In this document: piece by piece, positions 10,225 to 18,844 of the stretch | How the letters are laid out: each line of letters begins with the position of its first letter | Position numbering within the stretch: the first letter of the stretch is position 1 | Assembly: GCA_964605235.1 (NCBI GenBank) | Contig: CAZSBB010000042.1 | Coordinates: 1 to 55,431 of the forward strand | Reading direction: 5' to 3' | DNA length: 55,431 bases | Source of the DNA: CAZSBB01 sp964605235 | GTDB lineage: Bacteria; Planctomycetota; Phycisphaerae; Phycisphaerales; Phycisphaeraceae | Made by a program: the position numbers and the translations under genes | Notes under the pieces: generated by a model | Told to the model about the DNA's origin: nothing | The model's input: only the letters and a program-made list of their open reading frames with translations | Databases searched by the model: none

Positions 10225-10779
10225 TCAGGCGCGGCGCCGCGCCATGTACGCCGCTCCGATCATCACCACCAGCAGCAGCACCGCCGCCACTTCAAACGGC
10301 ACGAGGTATTCGTTGAGCAGCGCCCGGCCGATGGTCGGCGCGCCAAAGTGCGGAATCTCATCGCTCTGGCTGTCGGCCAGCGGCGTGCGCACCAGGGCGA
10401 ACAGCAGCAACCCCGCCATGACCAGGCCCAGGCCGATGCCCACGAAGCGTTCCCACAGCCGGGTTTTAAGCTGCATGAACGGATTCTTGCTCGTGAGCAT
10501 CACGCCGAAGATGATCAGAATCAGCGTGCCGCCGGCGTAGACGATCAGTTGAATCGCCGCCAGGAACTCGCAGTTCATCATGAAGTACAAGCCGGCGGCG
10601 CCGCCGAGGGTCAGCAGCAGGTACAGGCTCATCCGCACAATGTTCTGGCTGAGCACAATGGCCCAGGCGCTGAGCACCGTCAGCGCGGCAAAGGCGTAAA
10701 ACAGGAACGGCGCTACCGGCGCCAGGGCCTCGGGCGGGATGGTCTGGCCAAGCGTCAACAAGCGGGCAAATCCTTCCAT
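10225..10779 (-). CDS. nuoJ: NADH-quinone oxidoreductase subunit J
   Basis: A 184-residue membrane subunit of complex I with five hydrophobic helices, next to the quinone site and NuoK. The third-helix region LIVYAGGTLILIIFGVML matches the NuoJ signature with its pi-bulge tyrosine and glycines. It is the first gene of the minus-strand nuoJKLMN unit. No nuoI or nuoH precedes it; the next gene upstream is the divergent fusA, so the other complex I genes must lie elsewhere. ATG at 10779. Confidence 0.95.
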   Translation of the reverse strand: MEGFARLLTLGQTIPPEALAPVAPFLFYAFAALTVLSAWAIVLSQNIVRMSLYLLLTLGGAAGLYFMMNCEFLAAIQLIVYAGGTLILIIFGVMLTSKNPFMQLKTRLWERFVGIGLGLVMAGLLLFALVRTPLADSQSDEIPHFGAPTIGRALLNEYLVPFEVAAVLLLVVMIGAAYMARRRA

Positions 10780-11146
10780 GAACCGGCTTTCGCACGGGAT
10801 TGGGGCAAAGAATAGCGGCCCCCAAAGAAGCGGTCAACAAACCCCCCGTCGCCAGCGTCGGTCGGGGGTGTCCGGCGCGTGCAGCACGGGCCGGCGCTTG
10901 ACGACCCACGCCGTCTCGCTATCCTTTTTCCTCTTTCCCCGCTCCCGGCGCCGCCGGGGCGCGGTCAATGTCTACGAACCGGAATGCGGCGGTCGCGGCC
11001 ACCCCCCGCCCGCCTGGAATGCCGGTTCGTCCCGGACGGCGACGTTGGAAACTTTTGCGTACTGCCGTGGCCGGACGCCGCGGCAGCGTGGGATTTGTCC
11101 CCTTGGAACCCTCTGGACCTCAACCGACTCTCGCAAGGAACGCAAC
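10780..11146. other. Divergent intergenic region between nuoJ and fusA
   Basis: These 367 bases hold no convincing gene. They separate the diverging nuoJ and fusA starts. A sigma70-like promoter for fusA is visible at 10898-10925, followed by a GC-rich leader of roughly 215 bases ending in the AAGGA ribosome site at 11135. No clear promoter for nuoJ could be picked out. Confidence 0.5.
10898..10925 (+). promoter_or_regulatory. Predicted sigma70-type promoter for fusA
   Basis: TTGACG (10898-10903) and TATCCT (10920-10925) are separated by 16 bases, upstream of fusA on the correct strand. It implies a leader of a little over 200 bases. Prediction from sequence only. Confidence 0.45.
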
Positions 11147-13264
11147 ATGGGCGCGCTTGACAATTATCGCAACTTCGGCATCTGTGCCCACATCGACGCC
11201 GGCAAGACCACCGTCACCGAACGCGTGCTCTACTACACGGGCAAAACCTACAAGATGGGTGAAGTGCACGATGGCACCGCCACCATGGACTTCCTCGTCG
11301 AAGAACAGCAGCGCGGCATCACCATCCAGTCCGCCGCCACCACCTGCCCGTGGGAACGCTTTGGCCAGCGCTACACCATGAACCTCATCGACACCCCGGG
11401 CCACGTCGACTTCACCATCGAAGTCGAACGCTCGATGCGCGTGCTCGACGGCGCTGTGGTCGTCTTCGACGGCAAGGAAGGCGTCGAGGCCCAGAGCGAA
11501 ACCGTCTGGCGCCAGGCCGACCGCTACAAAGTCCCCCGCCTCTGCTTCATCAACAAGATGGACAAGCTGGGCGCCGACTTCACCTTCAGCTTCAACTCCA
11601 TCGGCGAGCGCCTGGGCGCCCCCGCCGTGGCGGTGCAGTTGCCCATCGGTTCGGGCAATGACTTCAAAGGCATCATCGACCTGGTCGGCCAGCGGGCGTA
11701 CTACTTCTCGGCGGAAGAACTAGGCGCCAAGGTGGAGGAACGCGACATTCCCGCCGACCTGGCGGCCGAGGTCGAGCAGTGGCGCCACGCCCTGGTGGAA
11801 AAAGCCGCCGAACTCGATGAATCGCTGACCGACAAGTTCCTCATGGAAGAGGAAATCACCCCCGAGGAAATCCGTGCCGCCCTGCGCAAGGGCACCATCA
11901 GCCGCAAGATTCACCCGGTCTTCTGCGGCTCGGCGCTCAAGTACATCGGTGTCCAGCGCCTGCTCGACGGCGTCGTCGACTACCTGCCCAATCCCACCGA
12001 AGTGCCCGAAGTCGAAGGCACCGAAGTCAACGACAAGACCAAGAAAATCTCCCGCCCCCACGACGCCAATGCTCCGTTCTCCGGCCTGGTGTTCAAGGTC
12101 GTCTCCGACACCCACGGCGATCTCACCTACGTCCGCATCTACTCGGGCACCGTCGCCAAGGGCCAGCGCGTGCTCAACTCCAACAACGGCAAACGCGAAA
12201 TCATCAGCCGCATTTTTGAAATGCACGCCAAAGACCGCATCGCCCGCGAAACTGCTTCCGCCGGCGACATCGTCGCCATCGTGGGCCTCAAGCAGTCCAT
12301 CACCGGCGATACGCTGTGCGATCCCGACGACGGCATCGTGCTCGAACGCATGGACTTCCCCGAGCCGGTCATCAGCATGAGCATCGAACCCGCCACCCAG
12401 GCGGACAAGGACAAACTGGGCAACGCCCTGCAGGTCATCCGCCGCGAAGACCCCAGCTTCCGCAGCCACTATGACGAAGAGACCGGCCAGACCATCATCG
12501 CCGGCATGGGCGAGCTGCACCTGGAAATCATCACCAACAAGCTCACCCGCGACATGAAGATCGGCGTGAACGTCGGCAAGCCGCGCGTGGCGTACAAAGA
12601 AACCATCCAGGGCAAAGCCGAAGCCCGTGGTCTGCACAAGAAGCAGTCCGGCGGTCGCGGTCAGTTCGGCGACGCCATCATCACCGTCGAGCCGATCACC
12701 GAGGAACAGGCGGAAGCCGCGGAACTCAAGTACGAAGACGGCGTGGCGTTCGAGGACAAAGTCGCCGGCGGCCGCATCCCGCGCGAATACATCCCGTCCG
12801 TGGAGTACGGCTGCCGCCAGGCCGCCAAGAGCGGCGTGCTCGCCGGTTACCCGGTGCTGAACGTCAAGGTTTCGCTGATCGACGGCTCGTACCACGACGT
12901 CGACTCATCGCAGATCGCCTTCGAACTGGCGGGCATCCTCGCTTTCCGCGATGCCTGCCGGAAGGCTGGCCTGGTGCTGCTCGAGCCGATCATGAAGGTC
13001 ACTGTCACCACCCCGGAAGAATTCGTCGGCAACGTCAGCGGCGACCTCAACCGCCGCCGGGCGATCATCGCCAATACCGAGCAGCGCGCCAACACCCGCA
13101 TCGTCACTGCCGAAGCGCCGCTGTCGGAAATGTTCGGCTACTCCACCACGCTCCGCGGCATGACCCAGGGCCGCGCCAGCTACAGCATGGAACCGCTCGA
13201 CTACCGCCCGGTGCCCGCCAACATCGCCCGCACCCTCACCGAGGGCGAAGGCAAGAAGGGCTGA
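11147..13264 (+). CDS. fusA: Translation elongation factor G
   Basis: A 705-residue ribosomal translocase GTPase. The G1 loop AHIDAGKTT is at residues 14-22, and the switch region, DTPGHVDF and NKMDK follow. Domains II to V run to the end, with the domain IV region GGRGQFGD and the C-terminal LRGMTQGRASYSMEP typical of EF-G. Length is normal. The ATG at 11147 follows AAGGA; a longer in-frame extension to 10739 is unlike EF-G and is rejected. It appears monocistronic, ending in a strong hairpin terminator. Some planctomycetes carry several EF-G paralogues, so which one this is cannot be settled from the window. Confidence 0.96.
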   Translation: MGALDNYRNFGICAHIDAGKTTVTERVLYYTGKTYKMGEVHDGTATMDFLVEEQQRGITIQSAATTCPWERFGQRYTMNLIDTPGHVDFTIEVERSMRVLDGAVVVFDGKEGVEAQSETVWRQADRYKVPRLCFINKMDKLGADFTFSFNSIGERLGAPAVAVQLPIGSGNDFKGIIDLVGQRAYYFSAEELGAKVEERDIPADLAAEVEQWRHALVEKAAELDESLTDKFLMEEEITPEEIRAALRKGTISRKIHPVFCGSALKYIGVQRLLDGVVDYLPNPTEVPEVEGTEVNDKTKKISRPHDANAPFSGLVFKVVSDTHGDLTYVRIYSGTVAKGQRVLNSNNGKREIISRIFEMHAKDRIARETASAGDIVAIVGLKQSITGDTLCDPDDGIVLERMDFPEPVISMSIEPATQADKDKLGNALQVIRREDPSFRSHYDEETGQTIIAGMGELHLEIITNKLTRDMKIGVNVGKPRVAYKETIQGKAEARGLHKKQSGGRGQFGDAIITVEPITEEQAEAAELKYEDGVAFEDKVAGGRIPREYIPSVEYGCRQAAKSGVLAGYPVLNVKVSLIDGSYHDVDSSQIAFELAGILAFRDACRKAGLVLLEPIMKVTVTTPEEFVGNVSGDLNRRRAIIANTEQRANTRIVTAEAPLSEMFGYSTTLRGMTQGRASYSMEPLDYRPVPANIARTLTEGEGKKG

Positions 13265-13295
13265 GCACGCAGCCGACGACAATGTGATTTCCCCC

Positions 13296-13329
13296 CAGCG
13301 GCGACCAGCACGGTCGCCGCTGTTTTTTT
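13296..13329 (+). terminator. Rho-independent terminator of fusA
   Basis: A perfect 11-bp stem (CAGCGGCGACC paired with GGTCGCCGCTG) with loop AGCAC is followed directly by seven T. It begins 31 bases after the fusA stop codon. Confidence 0.92.
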
Positions 13330-13434
13330 GTAGGTCCGGGCTCGCCCGGACAAGGTATGGCGATTGGGTTGATCATGTCCGGGCCAGCCCGGACCTACAA
13401 AGACCGCCACCGACAGTGCTCGCACGGCGAGCAC
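13330..13434. repeat. Paired inverted repeats with nested hairpins between fusA and dut
   Basis: The arms at 13330-13351 and 13377-13398 are reverse complements with one mismatch. Each arm holds its own hairpin of the form GTCCGGGC...GCCCGGAC. A further hairpin follows at 13416-13434, GTGCTCGC-ACG-GCGAGCAC. The phrase TTTTGTAGG recurs at about 13447, suggesting a third, degraded copy. This looks like a REP-type dispersed repeat cluster. Confidence 0.7.
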
Positions 13435-13527
13435 TACACCGGCCGTTTTGTAGGGCTCGCTGTGCGCGCGCAACAGCACTCCCCACGCCTTGCATATCCC
13501 CTTTGTCCGGTCTGCTACCATGCCCGC

Positions 13528-13986
13528 ATGACTACCCCCGCAAGCGTGGATGTGGCGCTGACCCGACTGCCCGGCGGCGAGGACTTGCCGCTGCCCAGCT
13601 ATCAAACCGACCAGAGCGCCGGCATGGACCTGCATGCGGCCGTCACCAGCGCGGTGGTGCTGCAACCCGGCGACATCACGCTGATTCCCTGTGGCTTCGC
13701 CATGGCATTACCTGCTGGCTATGAAGCGCAAGTACGACCACGCTCGGGCCTGGCGGTCAAGCATGGCATCAGCATGCCCAATACCCCGGGCACGATTGAC
13801 GCCGACTACCGCGGCGAAGTGAAAGTCCCGCTCATCAACCTGGGCCGGCAGGCGTTCACCATCGAGCGCGGCATGCGCATCGCCCAGATGATCATCGCCC
13901 CCGTGGTGCACGCCCGCTGGCGGGAAATGTCCGAACTGCCCACCACCGCGCGCGGCGCCGGCGGCTTCGGCCACACCGGGCGGTAA
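13528..13986 (+). CDS. dut: Deoxyuridine 5'-triphosphate nucleotidohydrolase (dUTPase)
   Basis: A 152-residue trimeric dUTPase that hydrolyses dUTP to dUMP and pyrophosphate, keeping uracil out of DNA and feeding dTMP synthesis. All five motifs are present in order: AGMDLHA, RPRSGLAVKHGI, GTIDADYRGEV with the catalytic Asp, RIAQMIIAPV, and the flexible C-terminal RGAGGFGHTGR with the glycine-rich phosphate-binding arm. The ATG at 13528 fits family length; a longer frame begins in the repeat region upstream. It sits alone between two repeat-rich gaps. Confidence 0.96.
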   Translation: MTTPASVDVALTRLPGGEDLPLPSYQTDQSAGMDLHAAVTSAVVLQPGDITLIPCGFAMALPAGYEAQVRPRSGLAVKHGISMPNTPGTIDADYRGEVKVPLINLGRQAFTIERGMRIAQMIIAPVVHARWREMSELPTTARGAGGFGHTGR

Positions 13987-14038
13987 GCAGCGCATCACAA
14001 CAGACTGTGGGGAAAGTGGCGAACAGCGCGCGGTCTTC

Positions 14039-14242
14039 GACCCCGGCAGGGGTCGTGGATAGTAGCCACGGGTGGAGCGCAGCGAAACCCGTGGTAGATG
14101 GTGCTGCATATCCATCCGTCCCGGAGGGACGGCGGAAGCTTCCTTCACCCCTGCCGGGGTGAGGCGTTTCAATTGCAACGATTCCCACGAGTTTCGCTGC
14201 GCTCCACTCGTGGCTACTTTCCTTCGCCCCTTGCAGGGGCGA
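14039..14242. repeat. Array of six hairpins between dut and lepA
   Basis: Six palindromes follow one another: 14039-14054 (GACCCC-GGCA-GGGGTC), 14066-14094 (CCACGGGT/ACCCGTGG), 14116-14132 (CCGTCCC-GGA-GGGACGG), 14146-14161 (CACCCC-TGCC-GGGGTG), 14185-14213 (CCACGAGT/ACTCGTGG) and 14224-14242 (TCGCCCC/GGGGCGA). The second and fifth are inverted copies of each other, with loops GGAGCGCAGCGAA and its complement. Their stems differ by paired changes that keep the pairing. No gene is evident in the gap from 13987 to 14344. Confidence 0.8.
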
Positions 14243-14344
14243 GGCAGCGCATGTCGTGGTTGCGCGCGCGTGCAGCGGGACGGTGTGTGCCACGGTCCCT
14301 GAACTGAAACAGTTAAGACAGATGTGCCGGCAACTGCGGGCGGC

Positions 14345-16138
14345 TTACGCATCGCCCGTGTCGAGCACCGCCATGAAGGCTTCCTGGGGGATGTCCACGG
14401 TGCCCACGCGCTTCATGCGCTTCTTGCCTTCCTTCTGCTTCTCCAGCAGCTTGCGTTTGCGGGTGACGTCGCCGCCGTAGCATTTGGCGGTCACGTTCTT
14501 GCGCATGGCGCTGATGGATTCGCGGGCGATGATCTTGCCGCCGATCGCCGCCTGCAGCGGGATTTCGAACATGTGGCGGTCGATTTCCTTCTTGAGCCGT
14601 TGCAGCAGAAAGCGGCTGCGCAGCTCGGCTTTGTCGCGGTGAACGATCATCGACAGGGCTTCGACTTTGGTGGCGTTGATGAGAATGTCCACCCGCGCCA
14701 GGCGATCCTCGCGGAAGCCGCGCAGGTGGTAATCCATGGTGCCGTAGCCGCGGGTGATGGATTTGAGCTTGTCGAAGAAGTCGTAAATGATTTCCGCCAG
14801 CGGCAGTTCATAGTCGAGAATCTGGCGGGTCTCCGAGAGGTAGCGCTGGCTTTTGTATTTGCCGCGCCGCGCCTCGCACAGCTTCATGATGTCGCCGATG
14901 CATTCCTGGGGCGTGATGATTTCGCAATCGACGATCGGCTCGCGGATTTCCTTGACCTGCGACATGTCGGGCAGGTCCGCGGGGTTGGTGATCTGAATCA
15001 CTTCTCCGCCGGTCAGGGCGATTTCGTAGGTCACCGTCGGGGCGGTCTGCACCAGCGTGACATTGCCTTCGCGCTCCAGCCGTTCCTGGATGATGTCCAT
15101 GTGGAGCATCCCCAGGAAGCCGCAGCGGAAGCCGAAGCCCAGTGCGTCGGAATGGTGCGGCTGATAGGTGAAGCTCACGTCGTTCAGATGCAGGCGGTCG
15201 ATGGCGTCGCGGAGCTGTTCAAACTGCGTTTCACCCGAGGGGTAGAAATCGCAGAAGACCATGCGCAGCGGCTCCTGATAGCCGGGCAGCGCTGCGTCGG
15301 CGGGGTTCACGTCGAGCGTGACGGTGTCGCCGATGCGCACGTCTTCCAGGGTTTTGATGGCGGCGACGAAGTACCCCACCTCGCCGACGCCGAAGCTCTT
15401 TTTCATCGCCGTCATTTTGGGCGTGAACTTGCCCAGTTCGGTGATGTGCCACGTGCGGCCGGAGCTCATCATGCGGATGCGGTCGCCGGGGGAGAGCGTG
15501 CCATCCATCATGCGGAAGTAGACGATGACGCCGCGGTAGTCGTCGTACTCGCTGTCGAAGATCAGGGCGCGGGTTTTGGGGGTTTCGCTGGTGCGCGGGC
15601 TGGGCAGTCGCCGGCAGATGGCTTCGAGCAGTTCGGCAATGCCCTGCCCGGTTTTCGCCGAGCAGTGGATGCAGTCCTCCGCCTTGAGGCCCAGGATCTG
15701 TTCGATCTCCATGGCGATCTCGTCAGGTCGCGCCGAAGGGAGGTCGATTTTGTTGACCACGGGAATGAGTTCCAGCCCCGCTTCCACCGCCAGGTAGGCG
15801 TTGGCGACGGTCTGGGCTTCCACCCCTTGCGTGGCGTCGACCACGAGGATCGCGCCTTCGCAGGCGGTCAGGGCGCGGCTGACTTCGTAGTGGAAGTCGA
15901 CGTGCCCGGGCGTATCGATGAAGTTGAGCATGAACGGCTGACCATCGAGTTCATGGGTGACGGTGACCGCGGACGCCTTGATGGTGATGCCGCGCTCCCG
16001 TTCCAGGTCCATGCCGTCGAGGATTTGCTCGCGCATGTCACGGTCGCTGACAGCCTTGGTGGCCTGCAGCAACCGATCGGCGAGCGTGCTCTTGCCGTGG
16101 TCAATATGGGCGATGATGCAGAAGTTACGGATGTTCAT
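14345..16138 (-). CDS. lepA: Elongation factor 4 (LepA)
   Basis: A 597-residue translational GTPase that acts on stalled or mis-positioned ribosomes. The G1 loop AHIDHGKST is near residue 10, and DLERERGITIK, DTPGHVDFHYEV and NKIDLP follow in order. Domains II, III and V follow, then the LepA-specific C-terminal domain ending with KQKEGKKRMKRVG, a diagnostic sequence. Length is standard. ATG at 16138, divergent from the radical SAM gene across 150 bases. Confidence 0.97.
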   Translation of the reverse strand: MNIRNFCIIAHIDHGKSTLADRLLQATKAVSDRDMREQILDGMDLERERGITIKASAVTVTHELDGQPFMLNFIDTPGHVDFHYEVSRALTACEGAILVVDATQGVEAQTVANAYLAVEAGLELIPVVNKIDLPSARPDEIAMEIEQILGLKAEDCIHCSAKTGQGIAELLEAICRRLPSPRTSETPKTRALIFDSEYDDYRGVIVYFRMMDGTLSPGDRIRMMSSGRTWHITELGKFTPKMTAMKKSFGVGEVGYFVAAIKTLEDVRIGDTVTLDVNPADAALPGYQEPLRMVFCDFYPSGETQFEQLRDAIDRLHLNDVSFTYQPHHSDALGFGFRCGFLGMLHMDIIQERLEREGNVTLVQTAPTVTYEIALTGGEVIQITNPADLPDMSQVKEIREPIVDCEIITPQECIGDIMKLCEARRGKYKSQRYLSETRQILDYELPLAEIIYDFFDKLKSITRGYGTMDYHLRGFREDRLARVDILINATKVEALSMIVHRDKAELRSRFLLQRLKKEIDRHMFEIPLQAAIGGKIIARESISAMRKNVTAKCYGGDVTRKRKLLEKQKEGKKRMKRVGTVDIPQEAFMAVLDTGDA

Positions 16139-16288
16139 AGGTGAGTCGGGCTATGGTATCATCTGCCGCCCGGTTGTGGGGCCGATGGTTGGCCCCCGCC
16201 CTCCGGTGATGGCGTCGGGCCTGCCGGAGTTATAGCCCCACCTTGCCGCCGCCTTCCGTCCCGCGCCGCCGGCGGCCCGGAGCAGTCG

Positions 16289-17380
16289 ATGAAGCTGATC
16301 ACCAATGGCCCATTGCGCCGCTGGCTTTACCGTGAAGCCGTGCGCCGGCGCTGGACCGCCCTGCCCTACGCTCCGTTTGAAGTCTACCTGGACCCCAGCA
16401 ATGTTTGTGATTTACGCTGCACGTTCTGCCCCCAGAGCAGTTGGGGCGAGCGCGCCCGCGGCATGATGAGCGACGACCTTTTCGCCCGCATGCTCAATGA
16501 AATCACCGCCCTGCGGCCCAACCGCCTGAACCTGTTCTGCTACGGCGAAGCCCTGCTGCATAAGAACATTTTCACCATGGTCCGCGCCGCGGTGGGCCGG
16601 GGCTTGAATGTCCGCATCCACACCAACGCCAAATCACTGGATGAAACCAAGGCCGTCAATCTGTTGGAAGCGGGCTTGTCGGAGATTCACTTCAGCTTCG
16701 ACACCGCCGACCGCGACCTGTACAACCGCACCCGGGTGCGCAGCGATTTTGATCTGGTGCTGGGCAACATTCGCCGGTTCCTGCAACTGCGCCGGGAACG
16801 GGGGTTCCGCCGGACCAAGGTGTACTGTCAGGAACTGATTCCGTTCCAGCGCGGCGTGCCGGAAGTCAACTCGCCCCAGTACCGCGCGTTGTTCGACGAT
16901 CCGGACGTCATCTTCGACGCCCGTTTTCTGCACAACTTCGCGGGGGGGAGTTCGGAAAAGGAACTGGCGGCGTTCAACGGCCTCAAGGAAAGCGAGTGTT
17001 CGCAGATTTACCGCCGCATTGTGATCACGCACGACGGGAAAATGCACGCCTGCTGCCTGGATGCCGAGGGTTATCACATCGTCGGCGACGCCGCCGCGGG
17101 CGACACCATCGTGTCGGCGTGGAATGGCGCCGCCATGCAGCGTCTGCGGCGGCTGACCAATGAGCGCAAAGTGGCGGATCAGGGCCCCTGCGCCAATTGC
17201 CACATCCTCTGGCAAGGCGCCAAGCGCAAGCCGCAGGGGCCGTTCAAGCGGCTGGCGATGAACGCCGCCTGGGCGCTCTTCGGCCAGCGGGGCGGGCCGG
17301 TGCTGGGCCAGGACGATCCCGCTCCCGCCAGCGGCGGTCAGCGTTCGGTACCTTTGACCATTGGCGCATCGAAATCCTGA
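16289..17380 (+). CDS. Radical SAM/SPASM-domain protein
   Basis: A 363-residue iron-sulfur enzyme. The radical SAM cluster motif C-x3-C-x2-C is at residues 40, 44 and 47 (CDLRCTFC). A SPASM-type C-terminal region has further cysteines in SECSQIY, HACCLD and GPCANC for auxiliary clusters. Such proteins modify peptides, glycans or lipids by radical chemistry. The context (an MBOAT acyltransferase starting 15 bases after the stop, then an SGNH-like protein) points to a cell-surface polymer rather than a ribosomal peptide, and no precursor peptide gene was seen. ATG at 16289 with GGAG just upstream. Confidence 0.85.
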   Translation: MKLITNGPLRRWLYREAVRRRWTALPYAPFEVYLDPSNVCDLRCTFCPQSSWGERARGMMSDDLFARMLNEITALRPNRLNLFCYGEALLHKNIFTMVRAAVGRGLNVRIHTNAKSLDETKAVNLLEAGLSEIHFSFDTADRDLYNRTRVRSDFDLVLGNIRRFLQLRRERGFRRTKVYCQELIPFQRGVPEVNSPQYRALFDDPDVIFDARFLHNFAGGSSEKELAAFNGLKESECSQIYRRIVITHDGKMHACCLDAEGYHIVGDAAAGDTIVSAWNGAAMQRLRRLTNERKVADQGPCANCHILWQGAKRKPQGPFKRLAMNAAWALFGQRGGPVLGQDDPAPASGGQRSVPLTIGASKS

Positions 17381-17395
17381 CCTCGGCGGCACGCG

Positions 17396-18841
17396 GTGCT
17401 TTTCAACTCCTTCCAGTACGCTCTCTTTCTGCCCCTGTGCGTGGTGGTGACATTCCTGTTGCCGCATCGCTATCGTTGGCTGCTGCTGCTGGCGGCGAGC
17501 TATTACTTCTACATGTGCTGGCGCCCGGCCTTCGCCGCGCTGATGGCGGTGTCCACGCTGGTCGACTATGCCGCAGCCATCTGGATCGCCCGCCATTGCA
17601 CCCGCGGCTGGCGCTGGGTGGGTTTGGGCGCCAGCCTGCTGACCAATCTGGGGCTGCTCTTCTTCTACAAATACACCGTGTTTTTCAACGACAGCCTCGC
17701 CCAACTGGACCCGCGCTGGAACCTGCTGGGGCAACTGGGCCCGGTGCGGGATTATCTGCTGCAGGTGGGTGTGCCGCTGGGCCTGTCGTTCTACACCTTT
17801 CAGACGCTCAGCTACACCCTGGACGTGTTCTTTGGCAAAGCGCAGCCGCAGCGACACCTGGGCTACTTTGCGCTGTACGTGAGTTTCTTTCCCCAACTGG
17901 TCGCCGGCCCCATCGAGCGCTATGACAACCTGATGCCGCAGTTGCGCGCGGAACGCCGTTTCGATCCGGAGCTGGCGGCGTCCGGGCTGCGGCTGATCCT
18001 GTGGGGCCTGCTCAAGAAAGTAGTGGTGGCGGACAACCTCGCCCGTCTGGTCGAGCCGGTCTATGGGGACCCCAGTCAGTTCACCGGCCCGACCCTGCTG
18101 GTGGCGACCTACTGCTTCGCCTTCCAGATCTACTGCGACTTCTCCGGCTATTCCGACATCGCCATTGGTTCGGCGCGGCTGCTGGGCGTGAAACTGATGA
18201 CCAACTTCCGCACGCCCTACTTCGCCCAGAGCCTGGGTGAGTTCTGGTCCCGCTGGCACATCTCGCTCTCCACCTGGATTCGTGATTACCTCTACTTTCC
18301 GCTGGGCGGCAATCGCCGGGGCCGACTGCGCACCCTGCTGAACCTGCTGGTGGTCTTTCTGCTGTCAGGGCTGTGGCATGGCGCGAACTGGACCTTCGTC
18401 ATCTGGGGCGCGGTGCATGGCGTGATGCTGTGCCTCGAGCGCGCCGCCGGCTGGTTGATTGCCGTCCGCGCCTGGACCTTGCCGCGCTGGTGGCGCGGCC
18501 CGCTGGGCGCCGGGCTGCGCATCCTGGTGATCTTCCATGTGGTCCTGCTCAGCTGGGTGTTCTTTCGCGCCGGTTCGCTCGCTGACGCTCTGCTGGTGAT
18601 TGAACGCATCGCCACCGACTGGTCCGGATGGAATCCGCCTGACGCGCGCGGCCTGCGGCGGGGCGTGCTGCTGATCCTCGCCCTGGTCGGCCTGGAAGTG
18701 TTCCACGGGTCTCCCCTGGGCGCACGCTGGCCCCAGGGCTGGCGCCGACCGCTGCGCTGGGTGGCGTACTACGCCGCCATGCTCGCCTTCATCAGTCTGG
18801 GCGTCTTCGATCATCAGGAGTTCATCTACTTCCAATTCTGA
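17396..18841 (+). CDS. MBOAT-family O-acyltransferase (AlgI-like)
   Basis: A 481-residue multipass membrane protein of the alginate O-acetylation type (AlgI, PatA, DltB relatives). Key segments are FPQLVAGPIERY, FCAFQIYCDFSGYSDIAIG-like sequence near residue 240, FWSRWHISLSTWIRDYLY, and FLLSGLWHGANWTFVIWG holding the catalytic histidine. It moves acyl groups across the membrane onto secreted polysaccharide or wall polymer. GTG start at 17396, giving the usual MLFNSFQYALFLP N-terminus. It is followed 3 bases later by the SGNH-like gene, the common partner arrangement. Confidence 0.92.
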   Translation: MLFNSFQYALFLPLCVVVTFLLPHRYRWLLLLAASYYFYMCWRPAFAALMAVSTLVDYAAAIWIARHCTRGWRWVGLGASLLTNLGLLFFYKYTVFFNDSLAQLDPRWNLLGQLGPVRDYLLQVGVPLGLSFYTFQTLSYTLDVFFGKAQPQRHLGYFALYVSFFPQLVAGPIERYDNLMPQLRAERRFDPELAASGLRLILWGLLKKVVVADNLARLVEPVYGDPSQFTGPTLLVATYCFAFQIYCDFSGYSDIAIGSARLLGVKLMTNFRTPYFAQSLGEFWSRWHISLSTWIRDYLYFPLGGNRRGRLRTLLNLLVVFLLSGLWHGANWTFVIWGAVHGVMLCLERAAGWLIAVRAWTLPRWWRGPLGAGLRILVIFHVVLLSWVFFRAGSLADALLVIERIATDWSGWNPPDARGLRRGVLLILALVGLEVFHGSPLGARWPQGWRRPLRWVAYYAAMLAFISLGVFDHQEFIYFQF

Positions 18842-18844
18842 CCC

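Noticed and set aside
10739..11146. N-terminal extension of fusA
   Set aside because: It has no similarity to EF-G, overlaps the predicted promoter, and the ATG at 11147 has a proper ribosome site.
16289..17380. Ribosomal peptide maturase reading of the radical SAM/SPASM gene
   Set aside because: No precursor peptide, leader-binding domain or peptidase/exporter partner was seen; the MBOAT and SGNH neighbours favour a polymer role.
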